DNA of 64,000 nt, from NCBI GenBank assembly GCA_036429605.1, contig JAVFKD010000002.1, forward strand, positions 3,906,001-3,970,000, in the 5' to 3' direction. The number at the start of each line of letters is the position of its first letter. The first letter of the stretch is position 1. The position numbers and the translations under genes were made by a program. The notes under the pieces were generated by a model. The model saw only the letters and a list, made by a program, of their open reading frames with translations. It was not told the DNA's origin and ran no database searches. This stretch comes from Cladobotryum mycophilum (Eukaryota > Ascomycota > Sordariomycetes > Hypocreales > Hypocreaceae). Of this stretch, positions 1-10,125 are shown piece after piece.

Positions 1-130
1 AGGCAAGGGAAGCGGCGCGCCGACGGTGGTGCTGCAGGAGGCGCAGGCATATGGCGTGACGAGCCATACGATGAGCTGGGATCAGATTCAGGATAGGATT
101 GATAGCTGGAGTTTGGGGAAGAGGAGCTGA
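1..130 (+). CDS. 3' end of an unidentified gene (partial)
   Basis: An open frame from base 2 runs to a TGA at 128-130 and gives the last 42 residues of a protein whose start lies left of the window. The tail is polar, contains a Gly-Lys-Gly-Ser-Gly-Ala stretch and ends in SLGKRS. It shows no domain signature, membrane segment or targeting signal that I can name. The codons are GC-rich, like the real genes further right and unlike the AT-rich spacer after it, which supports coding. It could be the end of an enzyme, but the fragment is too short to decide. Confidence 0.5.
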   Translation, partial: GKGSGAPTVVLQEAQAYGVTSHTMSWDQIQDRIDSWSLGKRS

Positions 131-1841
131 AAAGGGATGAAAATATGACGGATGTGACGTGAGGGGTATGAATGAGTGGGATGAAGAAGGGCCTACAGGG
201 TCCGGTTTGTATCATATTATGTAACGCATAGAACGGTATGGGATAGGAGGTGTGTTAGAATCCACTTTCTTTTTTCCAAGCATGACTTTATGAGTTGTAT
301 ATTCGTTCCTTACTTGGACCCCGGACATGGTTTCGCTACCGATAGATGATGCCATACTTGTACAATAGGATACCAAAAGTCTACGACCCTCCTCCACTAT
401 GTAAGATATACAGAGACAGTGTTCAATTCTACTTACCGCCTCCCCAACCCCAATCATCTCTTATGCAAAAAGTATTTATAATTCAATTTAATATGAAGCT
501 ATAATGCTTAAACCCATTATTTAACCCTACCCTAATCCACCACCAGCATTAAATACCACGACCTAGGTTATTCTTGTTAGGAAACGCCCGGAACGTTATG
601 TTATCCTTGGTAGGAAACTACCAGAACCTCGACGAAGCTTTGTCAACTAGGAGAGGCCGAACAAATAACTCCACACAGCCCAATAATGGCAGTTTTGCTG
701 GCCTCAATGTTTCGTGATAGTTGCAAATTAGATTTGTCCCATTATAATATACCATCTATGGATAACAGGGCCTGAAAGCTATAGGGCCATCAACTTCCTA
801 TTTCGTATATATTCGTCGAATACTGATCTATTGTATTTGATACGCCTGATATTAAGCATGGGCGGCAGAGGCTGAGCCGCACTATATGTACCTCTCTTCT
901 TTTGGGTGCATCTTTCGGCTTTTGATAGCTCGTGGCGGCCTGAAAGGTGGCCGCCCCACAGGTAAGAGTGGAGATGACGCTTATTGCCCTGAGTAACTGA
1001 CCGTTGACCATTGTGGTGGTATGGGTATCGACCGTATTGAAAAGAGGATAGGTATGGGACTCTTGTCAGGTTGCAATTTTGACGTTCTCGTGCAATGCAA
1101 CAACATAAAGGTATCCAGAGGGCGGAGCATTGGCCAAGATGCATCTGACTTGGGAATCCTGTACTTGGTGATGATGCCACTGAATTGTCAAAATGGCCCC
1201 CCTGGTTAGGCACCTTTACGTGTGCGGCTGACAAGGGGACCCGTCGAGTCTGACATACTATTTATCCGGAAACTATCTCGGCTCTGATTCCGGTTGTGCA
1301 TAAGATTTGACAACATGGCCATGTAAGGTTATGGAATCAGTCCTGAGTAAAGAATAGTAATTAGCCAATTTGGAGACAACATAGGAGATATACACTATAT
1401 CTACCTATACTTACATCGTGACTATCCCGCTGCGTAGGTCTCAAACTACATTTACACTATCATCAGGACGAGAATGGAACGTAGATTGTGAGATAAAAAG
1501 ATGGCTTCGCGTACTATAGAGTTCACATTATACCGGTGATGGTGATTGGCCAGACAGGTTTTCTAGGAATACGAAGCAAGTATAACCCATGTCGAGCTGG
1601 ACTGTGGAGTTGGTTATGCACCTGGATTGTGATGGGGCCGGGGTTGGAGAAGAATACTTCTCATCGCTAAATGTGGGTGGAGTATCCGATGCCAAGTCAT
1701 CCTCCTTGACAGCTGATGCCAGTCAACAATTCAGGTTCTGAAATGTATAAAGAGATGGTCAATGACAGCACAACTATGGAAATCTAACCATCAACAACTC
1801 AATTCCTTACACACATATCCAAGAAAAAGAAAGAAGGCACA
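131..1841. other. Intergenic spacer, no gene seen
   Basis: AT-rich spacer with only short overlapping open frames (up to about 150 codons at 779-1234 on the minus strand). None has a recognisable domain, a signal peptide or convincing codon use. The last 100 bases hold the promoter of the following CVNH gene. Confidence 0.6.
1746..1751 (+). promoter_or_regulatory. TATA-like box of the CVNH gene
   Basis: TATAAA lies 91-96 bases before the ATG at 1842. A pyrimidine/A-rich leader with an AAGAAAAAGAAAG stretch follows and ends in a good start context (CACAATG). The placement fits a fungal core promoter, but only position and sequence support it. Confidence 0.4.
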
Positions 1842-3492
1842 ATGTCATTCCAAGCTACTTCCCGCAACTACCGCCTCGAGGGCAGCGTCCTTTACGCAGA
1901 GTGCGGCAACGGCAACGGTAGCTATGTCAACTCGAGCCTCGACCTCAATCAGCACATCGGCAACAACGATGGTGCCTTTTGGATTACCAAGCAAACCTCC
2001 GCCTTTTACCAATCGGCGCGAGACGTCCAGCTCCAGGGGACGATGCTGTCCGCGACTCTGAGGCGAAACAACGGGTCGTGGGTTGAGGAAGAAAGCCGGC
2101 TTGATTTGAGCTTTTGCGTGTCCAACATTCGTGGCAAGCTCACGTATCAGAAACCGTTAGTACACATCATCATGCTCGCTTCTTTTTGCTTCAATGATAG
2201 TTGTTGAGCCTAGAAAATGAGAAAGAAAAAAACTAACATGGCTGAAAAAACAAAAGGAAAGAAAGCATCATCAATGACACCAGCATGGCCTTCCTCGAAG
2301 GCCCGCAGCTCCACGCCCTCTGCCTCGGTTACGATGGCATACTGCATGCTTCGGACATTAACCTCAATGAACACTATGAGAACCACAACGGGGATTTGGT
2401 CAACGGTCGTCTCTTTTACAATACGGCGAGCGACGTGTACCTCACGCGTAGCCAAAAGGACGTGCTGCTGCATGCAACGTTGGGAGGCAATCACTGGAAT
2501 ACGGGAGACTTTGTGAAGCAACGCCAAGTGGATGTATCCATCAACATTTTGAACCGTGGCGGACAGCTCGTTTATGAGAGGCAGTATGTCTCGTCCCTAG
2601 CTATCGAACCCGTCTGTTCCGCTTCTCAGCTAACCAACTTCCTCTCTCTCTAATTATATAGCGACGGCTTTTGGGATAGAGATGGTCCATTTGCCACGTT
2701 TTGCGAGAAAATTCCATTCGTCGGCTATGTTGTTGCAGGCGTTCAGGAGGCGGCAGGCAACGAGGTACTTGGATCTAACAACCCCCCCCCTTTCACTCAC
2801 CACTATTTGTTCCTTCGGAAATTCCGATGCTAATATGATGCATAAATAGGACCAAGCCAAGCGTGCCGTTGCCCACTGCACGGAATCCACCTTTGTTTGC
2901 GTTGGCAGCTTGGTCGGCATGCTTGTGGGCGGGCCCCTCGGCTCCATGATTGGAAAGGCAATCGCCACTCCCATTGGCCTGATTGTCGAGTCGGCCATTG
3001 GCGGCACCATTGACGATCCGCGCATACGGGGCCAGTTTGAGGAGGCGACGTTTGGCAAGATCCTCTTCGAGACGATTCGCAAGGTCCTCAAAACAAAGGG
3101 GGATCGCCAGCACGCGAGCAAGTGGCTGCGCAAGATTGAGGTCAAGATTACCAAGGAAGCCCTGAAGGAGCTGGCGCAAAAGTACAGCGAGAAGTCGGGT
3201 ACTCCAGCCGGGGAGATGGATGTTGTTGCGGCGACCGACTTTGTGAACAAGTAAGTTTTGAACCCCCCTTGACACCTGTCATGTCCCAAGACCCCCTCCC
3301 CCCTTTTTTTCCTTTTCTTTTCTTTTTACTAACAAACCTTTTTGCAGGCTCGCCGACGCGTTGGAGCAAGATGAGATCCCCAGTGACTGGATCAACCCGA
3401 AACTGCCACGCGTGGTCGAAGACCTAAGCTTTAGGAATGGTGGTATTTACGGCCCCCGTCATGGCCACGTAGGAATATTCCCAGGTGTATAG
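1842..3492 (+). CDS. Two-domain cyanovirin-N homologue (CVNH) with a glycine-rich hydrophobic tail
   Basis: Five exons: 1842-2155, 2284-2583, 2662-2764, 2850-3250, 3348-3492; 420 residues. All four introns are GT-AG and their phases join cleanly. Residues ~1-105 and ~106-210 are two CVNH lectin repeats, each with the family pattern SLDLNxxIGN or NLNEHYENHNG, then SAR or TASDVYL, then LLHATL/LSATL and a final LTY/LVY. CVNH domains bind high-mannose glycans. Residues ~210-300 contain a Gly-rich hydrophobic stretch (VGMLVGGPLGSMIGKAI) that resembles a glycine zipper and could insert in or lie on a membrane. The last ~120 residues are charged and helical. No signal peptide is visible, so the protein is probably cytosolic. 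The lectin call is firm; the role of the C-terminal half is unknown to me. A MITE lies 450 bp downstream. Confidence 0.85.
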
Positions 3493-3945
3493 CGAGATGA
3501 TTGAGGAAACCTGGACTTGCTTGTTTGCCTTTTATAGAGAGGTAGTTTCGTAAGAGTTGAATAACACACACGTTCGCTTCCTAACATCTTTTGGGTTGTG
3601 CGTCTACGTGAGTAGGGAATTCAGTTCGTAATGGTTATAGAATGGATAAGTATGGAAGACTGTAGAGATACAGTTCCTTGTGAATGTGTAGGTTACGCAG
3701 AGGCTCCCTCTGTTTTCTTCAATGGAAGTGGCGGCTCGCTCACTATCCACCACGTTAGTTGTTGCCAGTCTTTTTTTACGCATGCTTGTTATAAGATATA
3801 TATTTTCCGTTCCGAGTTTTCTGGTTACTGATTGGCATATAAGATTGAACTGTAAAGTGTAGCATGGTACGAGTTACAGCTATTTGTAATTATTTTTTAA
3901 AGTAGAAATTAATTATATTCCCTATATCACTATGGGGTGAAGCCA
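3493..3945. other. 3' flank of the CVNH gene, no gene seen
   Basis: AT-rich sequence with no supported open frame. It probably holds the CVNH 3' UTR and polyadenylation region and leads directly into the MITE target duplication. Confidence 0.5.
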
Positions 3946-4158
3946 TCGTCAACCAGGGCTGCAGCCGGTTCAAATATATCAAATAAATACGTACCGAAGT
4001 GACCTGCGCAAAATATCAAGTCTAATCAAATAAAAGTATCAGAGCATACAAATTCTGTAAGCTGGTACATCTATTTGATTAGACTTGATATTTTGCGCAG
4101 GTCACTTCGGTACGTATTTATTTGATATATTTGAACCGGCTGCAGCCCTGTCGTCAAC
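3946..4158. mobile_element. hAT-like MITE: 79-bp perfect inverted repeats with 8-bp target duplication
   Basis: The element is 3954-4150 (197 bp). Arms 3954-4032 and 4072-4150 are perfect reverse complements over 79 bp, separated by a 39-bp loop; pairing fails at the next base on both sides. Each end begins CAGGGCTGCAGCCGGTTC. The 8-mer TCGTCAAC directly flanks it at 3946-3953 and 4151-4158, a clean target site duplication. An 8-bp duplication and termini starting CAGGG are hallmarks of hAT-superfamily DNA transposons, so this is most likely a non-autonomous hAT derivative. It has no coding capacity and would need a transposase from elsewhere. The perfect arms and duplication suggest recent insertion. 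As RNA it would form a long hairpin. Confidence 0.85.
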
Positions 4159-4378
4159 TCAACTTCATACTATACATCCTGCTATTTCATCTCTACTTGT
4201 GAAGCCTGCACTCATTATCTGCATGTAAAACAGGGTTTTCCTCTAAATAATGTCAATATTAACTCTCAGAGCGCCCTATCCTCGCTAGTCCATGTCCATT
4301 GTATAGCCAAACATAGCCAACGCACTCATACATGCCCATGCTTCGGCCTCGGAATAATGCCCTTTTTGCATATTATCG

Positions 4379-5560
4379 CTAAGTCGGAGGATGAGAATGT
4401 AGATGTTCTCCCTTTTTCCGAGGCTCTAGTTGAACCGTGTCATAAGTGAGCTCCACGCACAAGTTCATGTGTAATGCCTCGACATGGTATCCCCTTGTTC
4501 TATCCTCGCGGTATTGAGTGGGCTCCAGCTTCAGAAGCGGAGCATCAATGCAGAGCACTCGTGTCGAGGAATCTTGAAGTCCATGAATCTGACCAACATT
4601 TGGGAAGATGTTGGGTCCTGAACATCTAACCAAAATTGTATACGCTTTGGAGTCATCACAGAATATGACGCCCCGCCTTAGAGGAACAGGAAACCCATGA
4701 CCAACTAGGAAAAGCGTCTGTCTTGTCTCGATTCTCATCGCCAGGCTCAGACTCCCACATCAATGCATCCGCTAGGCATGAACGATACACACCTGCACTC
4801 CAGGAAGCTCGTCCTTGGGTATAAGCAAGCGGACCGTGTCGCTCTGGGATTCTCCGACGTCAACCAACCGTGTCGGCACCCTCTAGCGCCCATCCTCTCC
4901 AAGTATCCGTCTATACTTGGAATGAAGCATACCACCATTGACGCAGCCATGCAGCTAAGATTTGATGCGAACTGTGTACGAGATACTTGAGGTGACAGTC
5001 TACCAGTCTATTATTCATGGGGGTTAGCAAAGGAAATGAGCATGGGAATTTAGATCTCGGGACTCTGATACTTTTCGGGGGAGGGCGGAGGGGCCTATTT
5101 GATCGCTTCTGTAGCCGAGCCACTCGGGTGACTTGGACCCTTTCAGATCGTGGATGATGAACCGATGTTTGCCAATCTGAAACTCAATCGAAGCACCTAT
5201 AAAGAAGGGAACTTTGCACCGGCCTTGAGGCAACTCGTTCAGGTCCAGATTCTGGTGGAGAAAGCGAGCGCAAAAGCTGCGACAGAGATGACATCCGACA
5301 GCGGCTGCCTCTTCCAAAGAAGCAGAGGATGTGTGATGGTCCATCTCCAGGTTGAGATCCCTTCCCCTCACTACATTGTGGGACTGCAACTCCCACTCTT
5401 CGCAGTTCCACGGGATGCTGCGGTATTTGGAGCACCTCCACTCTGCAGTTTGCACCAGAGTAATGTCGTCATGGTCGTGGTCGTTGTCGGTCATCTCGGA
5501 CATTTGTACGAAAGGGGAGACTAACAAAAGTTTGAAGGTATAATGAAATAAAGTCGGCAA
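4379..5560 (-). pseudogene. Decayed HET-domain-type gene (relic)
   Basis: On the minus strand an open frame from 5560 to 5024 reads like the N-terminus of a heterokaryon-incompatibility (HET) protein: an acidic leader, then SLEEAAAVGCHLC, the Cys-rich 'A-x-x-GCxLC' signature that often precedes the HET domain. Downstream, in another frame near 4850, PTRLVDVG is readable, the motif at the start of HET domains, but stops and frame changes surround it (near 4780, 4880 and 4920). The following YATLSHCWG-like core cannot be found. A further open stretch at 4379-4738 (119 codons) may be the old C-terminal part. HET proteins trigger cell death after fusion of unlike hyphae. The call rests on two short motifs in the right order; I see no way to join the pieces with ordinary introns. 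Confidence 0.45.
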
Positions 5561-7338
5561 TTCTGTGCTGCGTTCTCGCAGTACGTCCAGGATTTGTTCA
5601 GTGCGAAGTAGCTAACATTGCCCGCTGCCGTATGACCAACGCTGTCATGGATACGAGCGAGCGCCAAGCATGCATCAGTGCCAAGAGTCGAGCTCCAAAT
5701 GCTGGAATTATTGCCTGCCGGGTTCCCCCAAGCTCACAAGTGGTTCTTTTGTTACAAATAGTAGACCAAAGCCAACGTTTTTACCTAGATATGTCATCTA
5801 GCAGAGCATTCATCTCAACAGTTAGGAGCCTTCATTCTGAGCTATGTTCCCATCATCATGCGTCTATCCGCCCTGAAGAGTAATCTCATTGCCATGCTTG
5901 GCATTTACTCTAATTGTGCCTTTAGCGTCTGTGATGGCCAGTATGTATGTGGTAGTCTCCAAGCAACAGATACACAAGCCCGTCTTCGTCCACTCGCCGT
6001 TTATGGATTTGCCCGTGCATGCCCAGTATTCTCAGATCACTTTAACCCTACTCGATTTGTTGGCCTCCCAAGTTGTAGTTTTGAGTAAAAAGACTTGGGA
6101 TATCGTACTGCTGCAGTGAGTATACCTATAGGATGTTCGGCTGTACACAAGCACATGGAACCAGACTCTGCAGCATGACACACGTTCATTTTAACACCAG
6201 TCTAGCACTAAGAACTGTGATTTCAATGGAGCTGTTCTTGAACTAGATGATATCCTTACTCTTGGTGGCATCTTGGCTAGGTGGTTGGCATGGATTTGGG
6301 GACTCCTGTGGAAGGATAACGAGCAGTATTACAAACATGAAACCCCGTCAGGCAACTTATACGGTAGACTTACTGTCAACTGTGAGTCCTGCTCTTGAGG
6401 GGCTTGGCTCTTCTATTTTTCATAATTTGCCGGCTTTGTCGGTCAGTAGGTACTACAAGTAACAGCATATCCACCAAGCCCGGAAACAATGTCATCCGTG
6501 TCAGTGGAGAATCGAATACTCTTGCGGCAGGGGGTCTTGGCCCGCCCCCTGGCCCGTCATCTACGAGTATGTATCGTCGATCATTTTAGAGTTTGATCCA
6601 TGTAGTGACCCTTCATGACAAACTTCAAGTATGACTTTAATAAGGTTACCCGAGACTAACGGAAACTTTTGGGTCATTGTGTCCTATTGTGTTGTCATAT
6701 TTTCTTTTACCATCACAGTAGGTAATTCCCAGTATATTGATATTTCTCCCAAGTGCAGCAATTGTCATAAGATACAGCATCTCCCCACAAACCTATTCCT
6801 AGAATCCAGTCTCTTATTGGGGGATAAAATGGGCGTCACAGTCGTCCGGTCTCCTGTCGTAGTAATGGCACCCGAGCCGCAGGGCCAGCGCCTTACACTT
6901 GACATCTATATCCGGTGCCGTACGGAGTACACTACGCCCTTCTCCCTTGGCCGTAAGCCTGTCCTTGCCGGTCAAGGGGTGGAAGGAAATCACGGGTCTT
7001 GATCGACACCTTTTTCACTGCAAGGTCAATGGTCAACGACCCGTGTTTTCTTTTTCCACCGCCTGCCGGTGTGTCCATCAATCATTTCACCGCCCTCTCC
7101 TCGCGGATAGGCTATAGGTAAGACCTCAAGCGGGCGCAGTCATGTACAACCCAAGACATAGATAACGGAGAGTTGTAAGCCAGTAGTAAATATATCAATG
7201 TGTTGTATTTCAGTACAAATGGCAGATTAGAGTCGTTCAACTATTCTCAGGTTGCCATTCTATAACTATCTTAAACATTGAGTGCTAACAGCTTTTCTTC
7301 CTTCTCTTTTCACGATATCAAAAAAACTCAAGACCAAA
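5561..7338. other. Intergenic region, no supported gene
   Basis: About 1.8 kb with scattered open frames below 125 codons. One at 6247-6462 starts with a short hydrophobic leader and a GFGDSC motif and could be a relic of a small secreted protein, but no spliced continuation holds up. The last 60 bases are the leader of the next gene. Confidence 0.5.
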
Positions 7339-8052
7339 ATGAAGATCCAATTTGCTGCCATTGTGGCCGTAGTGGCCCAGAAAGTATTCGCTGATTGTAC
7401 AGCGCAGAAAAGACTCGACATCCTTGAGTCAATTACTACTGCGTTTAATGCACCGTCTCTAACAGAATCTGCTGCACTGATTAATGCTCTCCCGTTTCAG
7501 GATAACTGCCTTGCTCCTGTGTATGCTTCGCACCACAGCTTCACCGTTACCAAGTCCGCTCCGCTAACCTTGAGTATGACACAGTTCCGTTAACGGATCA
7601 CCTTACATTGAGGGTGGGTTTGATGGTCCAACGTCGAAAGTCTTCTCCATTGCTGTCCGTCAAGTCTTCGCCCACGTCGAGGCCACGGGTACCGACTATG
7701 GCAACGGCACCACTCTATACGATGCTTATGTTGTACGTCCTCTGCTCTGTTGTCCCCATTTGGCTCCAAGTTAAACTAACCGCTGTCTTCCTGTTAGTCA
7801 CTTGGCCTATACTCGATCCGGTCTCCGGTTATGATACGCGCTTATGTCCCGGTTGAGTTCAACCTTACGACCTGCGAGATTATGACCTTGCCAACTCATA
7901 CCACTGTCCCGTACTCCATTGCTGGTGTTAGGGTTTATCCACCCATGTTTCCGACGCTATCTGTCTTGCCGACAATTGTGGGTGTTGATACAATCCCTGG
8001 TTTGGGTGCATTCATTCACGCACTTGCGGCTCAAGGGTTTGGAGGATTGTGA
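7339..8052 (+). CDS. Small secreted protein of unknown function
   Basis: Three exons: 7339-7520, 7585-7732, 7798-8052; 194 residues. Both introns are GT-AG (GTATGC...ACACAG and GTACGT...GTTAG) with CTAAC branch sites, and phases 2 and 0 match. The ATG at 7339 opens a classical signal peptide (MKIQFAAIVAVVAQKVFA) ending in an Ala-x-Ala-like site. An upstream in-frame ATG at 7282 would bury the leader, so 7339 is preferred. The mature chain has few Cys (near residues 20, 57 and 140), two N-glycosylation sites (NGT, NLT), a Pro/Val-rich C-terminal half and a Gly-Phe-Gly-Gly-Leu end. I do not recognise the family; secretion is the only supported statement. Its first ~55 residues look helical and the rest beta-rich. 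Confidence 0.7.
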
Positions 8053-8778
8053 TTTACCTAAGAAGATTTTTTACTACTTGTGACGTTCTGGGCGTCTCTT
8101 AATAAGAATGACCTAGATCGTAAGGTCTATGTTAGCAGTGGATCAGGGTAAAGCTAAGTAATGGATATAAGTGCTGCGTTTTTGGTATTGGGTAGAATCT
8201 TATCTGTACGCAACCTCATAATCATTACCATCCAGGTAGTTACATAGCCAATTGTTACTATAATTATTCATCATCAGTACCTAGTATCTGAATCATAACA
8301 CGCAAACCCCTTTTTATTTAATTTTACCCTAATGTGTTTTTCTCACACCCCGGGCTTCCCCAAGTCCCTGTATCTCACTAATCTGCACACGGCAAGTTTT
8401 GTGATTAGAGGTATTCTTACCCGTAGCTTTGCAGCTGTAATGTCCATCACCTAAATGAGAATTACATCAACTTCTTCAAAAATTATCCCTCATATTTATT
8501 CCCATCCAACCACTCATCATATTCCTACAAGGTTCAAATGAACTGGCACACATGGAGCTCTAATCTTCAATATGAATAACATGCATAATGGTTATCTTAA
8601 TGAATGTATGCTAAGAATCTCATGAATCTGCCAGCAATGTCCCCCAAACCCCCTTCGTCAAACGCAGATTGAATTCGAGCCTCGGCATCAAGGCATAGAA
8701 AGCAGCCAAAAACGCGGCGGAAATGACAGAAACCACCTAGTCCAGCAATAGCCAACCATGAGGCAACAGCCTGCTACC
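8053..8778. other. Shared 3' spacer between convergent genes
   Basis: AT-rich 0.7-kb spacer between the 3' ends of the secreted-protein gene and the minus-strand helical-protein gene. It should hold both 3' UTRs. No gene or repeat was seen. Confidence 0.5.
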
Positions 8779-10125
8779 TTATTTATGCTCCTTGGGAATT
8801 GGCCCCTTATACTTGGTTGGATCGCCACCATCATCCCACCACGACTTGAGGGATGTCTCCGAAGGGTCCTCATCAGTCCATGAACTTGGTTCCTTTTTAT
8901 CCAAATCCGTCACTTCTGTGTAGACGTGGTCGAAAGTCAACTTGTCGAGCTTCTACACGTGGGTTAGATTATCTCCTACTTGAAATCCGATAATGGCGTC
9001 TCGGGTACGAAAAGGAAAAGGGAAAAAAAAAACGACGTACATTCTTAATATCACTGCAAACCTCTTTGATCTTGTTTGTTGGGTCATCACCGTACTTCAT
9101 GTCGATCACGCCGTCGTACAATGCAGAGATGAATTGCGAGTAAATTGCGCCCATGTCGGTGATGGCCCGAGCAGTAAGGCGACGGAATGAGAGGTCATGG
9201 ATTGCGCTGCGCAGACAAGTGAGAAATAGGAACAGAAAAAGTATGGTTCAACGATGAGGGGGCAAAAGAAAAATGAAGAGTCAAGTTTATTTGGTAAGGA
9301 GGGAAAACATACTCTTGAAGGTCCTTTCGTTGTTCTGCCCCTTTTATGGCTGCGATGACGATGATGATGGCATCAATGAATACGCCTATGACGGCGATGA
9401 CGGTGCCGGCGGTCTTGACAAACCTCATCACCTTCAAGGCTTTCTCGCCCACCTCGACCTCCTTTGAGAGAGACTCGACAATGGTTATGCCCATCTTGAG
9501 AAACTTCTCGGCGGCCTCGATATCTATTCTTAGGTCAGTGCAAATCAGTTTGCGGTCGAGATTGGAGCTGCTCACCTTTGGAGGCATAAATCAATGCACG
9601 GAGAAGGCAATTTATGCCCGCGGCGAGCTTGCCAGTGGTTACAAACTCTATGGCCACCGCTATAGAGCACATAAGATGTTAGATCACCTCGAAATAACCA
9701 GGCCGTGGGGGGACTGAAGTCTGATCACTCACTTGTAACTGACACCACTCCAGCCGACGATAGGATCAGCCCAACAATGTCGATAATCTGGGTGTCGTCG
9801 GCAACATCCTTTTCAAAGACCGAGACAAGGTCCAAATACTTTTGCTTCACATCCTCTGGCAGCGTCTGGGCCAGTTTCTCCTGCAACTCTTTGGTAGACT
9901 TCAGTTGCAGTTTTTCGAGAACGGCGTCGACCTTTTCTTCACTCGTCTTCAGCTGGTCCGACGACACGTTCTTATTGATCTCCATGTTGCTCTGGATGCC
10001 GATGATTTGGGTGACGAGCTGGTTTACTCGCCTGCCCCGGTCCTTGTTATCTCGAAGGATATTAGTAACTGGGAGACAGGGTTTGGTGTAGCCAACTTAC
10101 CGGGGTAGAGAAGGTCGATGGACAT
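8779..10125 (-). CDS. Helical protein with hydrophobic hairpin (paralogue A), function unknown
   Basis: Six exons on the minus strand: 10101-10125, 9733-10050, 9576-9659, 9313-9523, 9041-9206, 8779-8952; 325 residues. All junction phases match. The first exon is only 25 bp, and its intron appears to end in GAG (at 10051) just after a TTACTAAT branch site; the CAG further in gives an immediate stop. Residues ~30-95 are strongly helical and charged. Residues ~99-115 (IIDIVGLILSSAGVVSV) and ~180-203 (around VIAVIGVFIDAIIIVI) are hydrophobic. The C-terminus is acidic and Trp-rich. It shares a YPDN-x3-GR start and an E-x3-D/RAIH-like helix after the second hydrophobic segment with the gene at 12675-14034. 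Long helices around a hydrophobic hairpin recall alpha-type pore-forming proteins, but that is inference from layout only. Confidence 0.75.

Noticed and set aside
6247..6589. Possible small secreted, CVNH-like relic (hydrophobic leader, GFGDSC)
   Set aside because: The resemblance covers only a few residues, and no spliced continuation with family motifs could be found.
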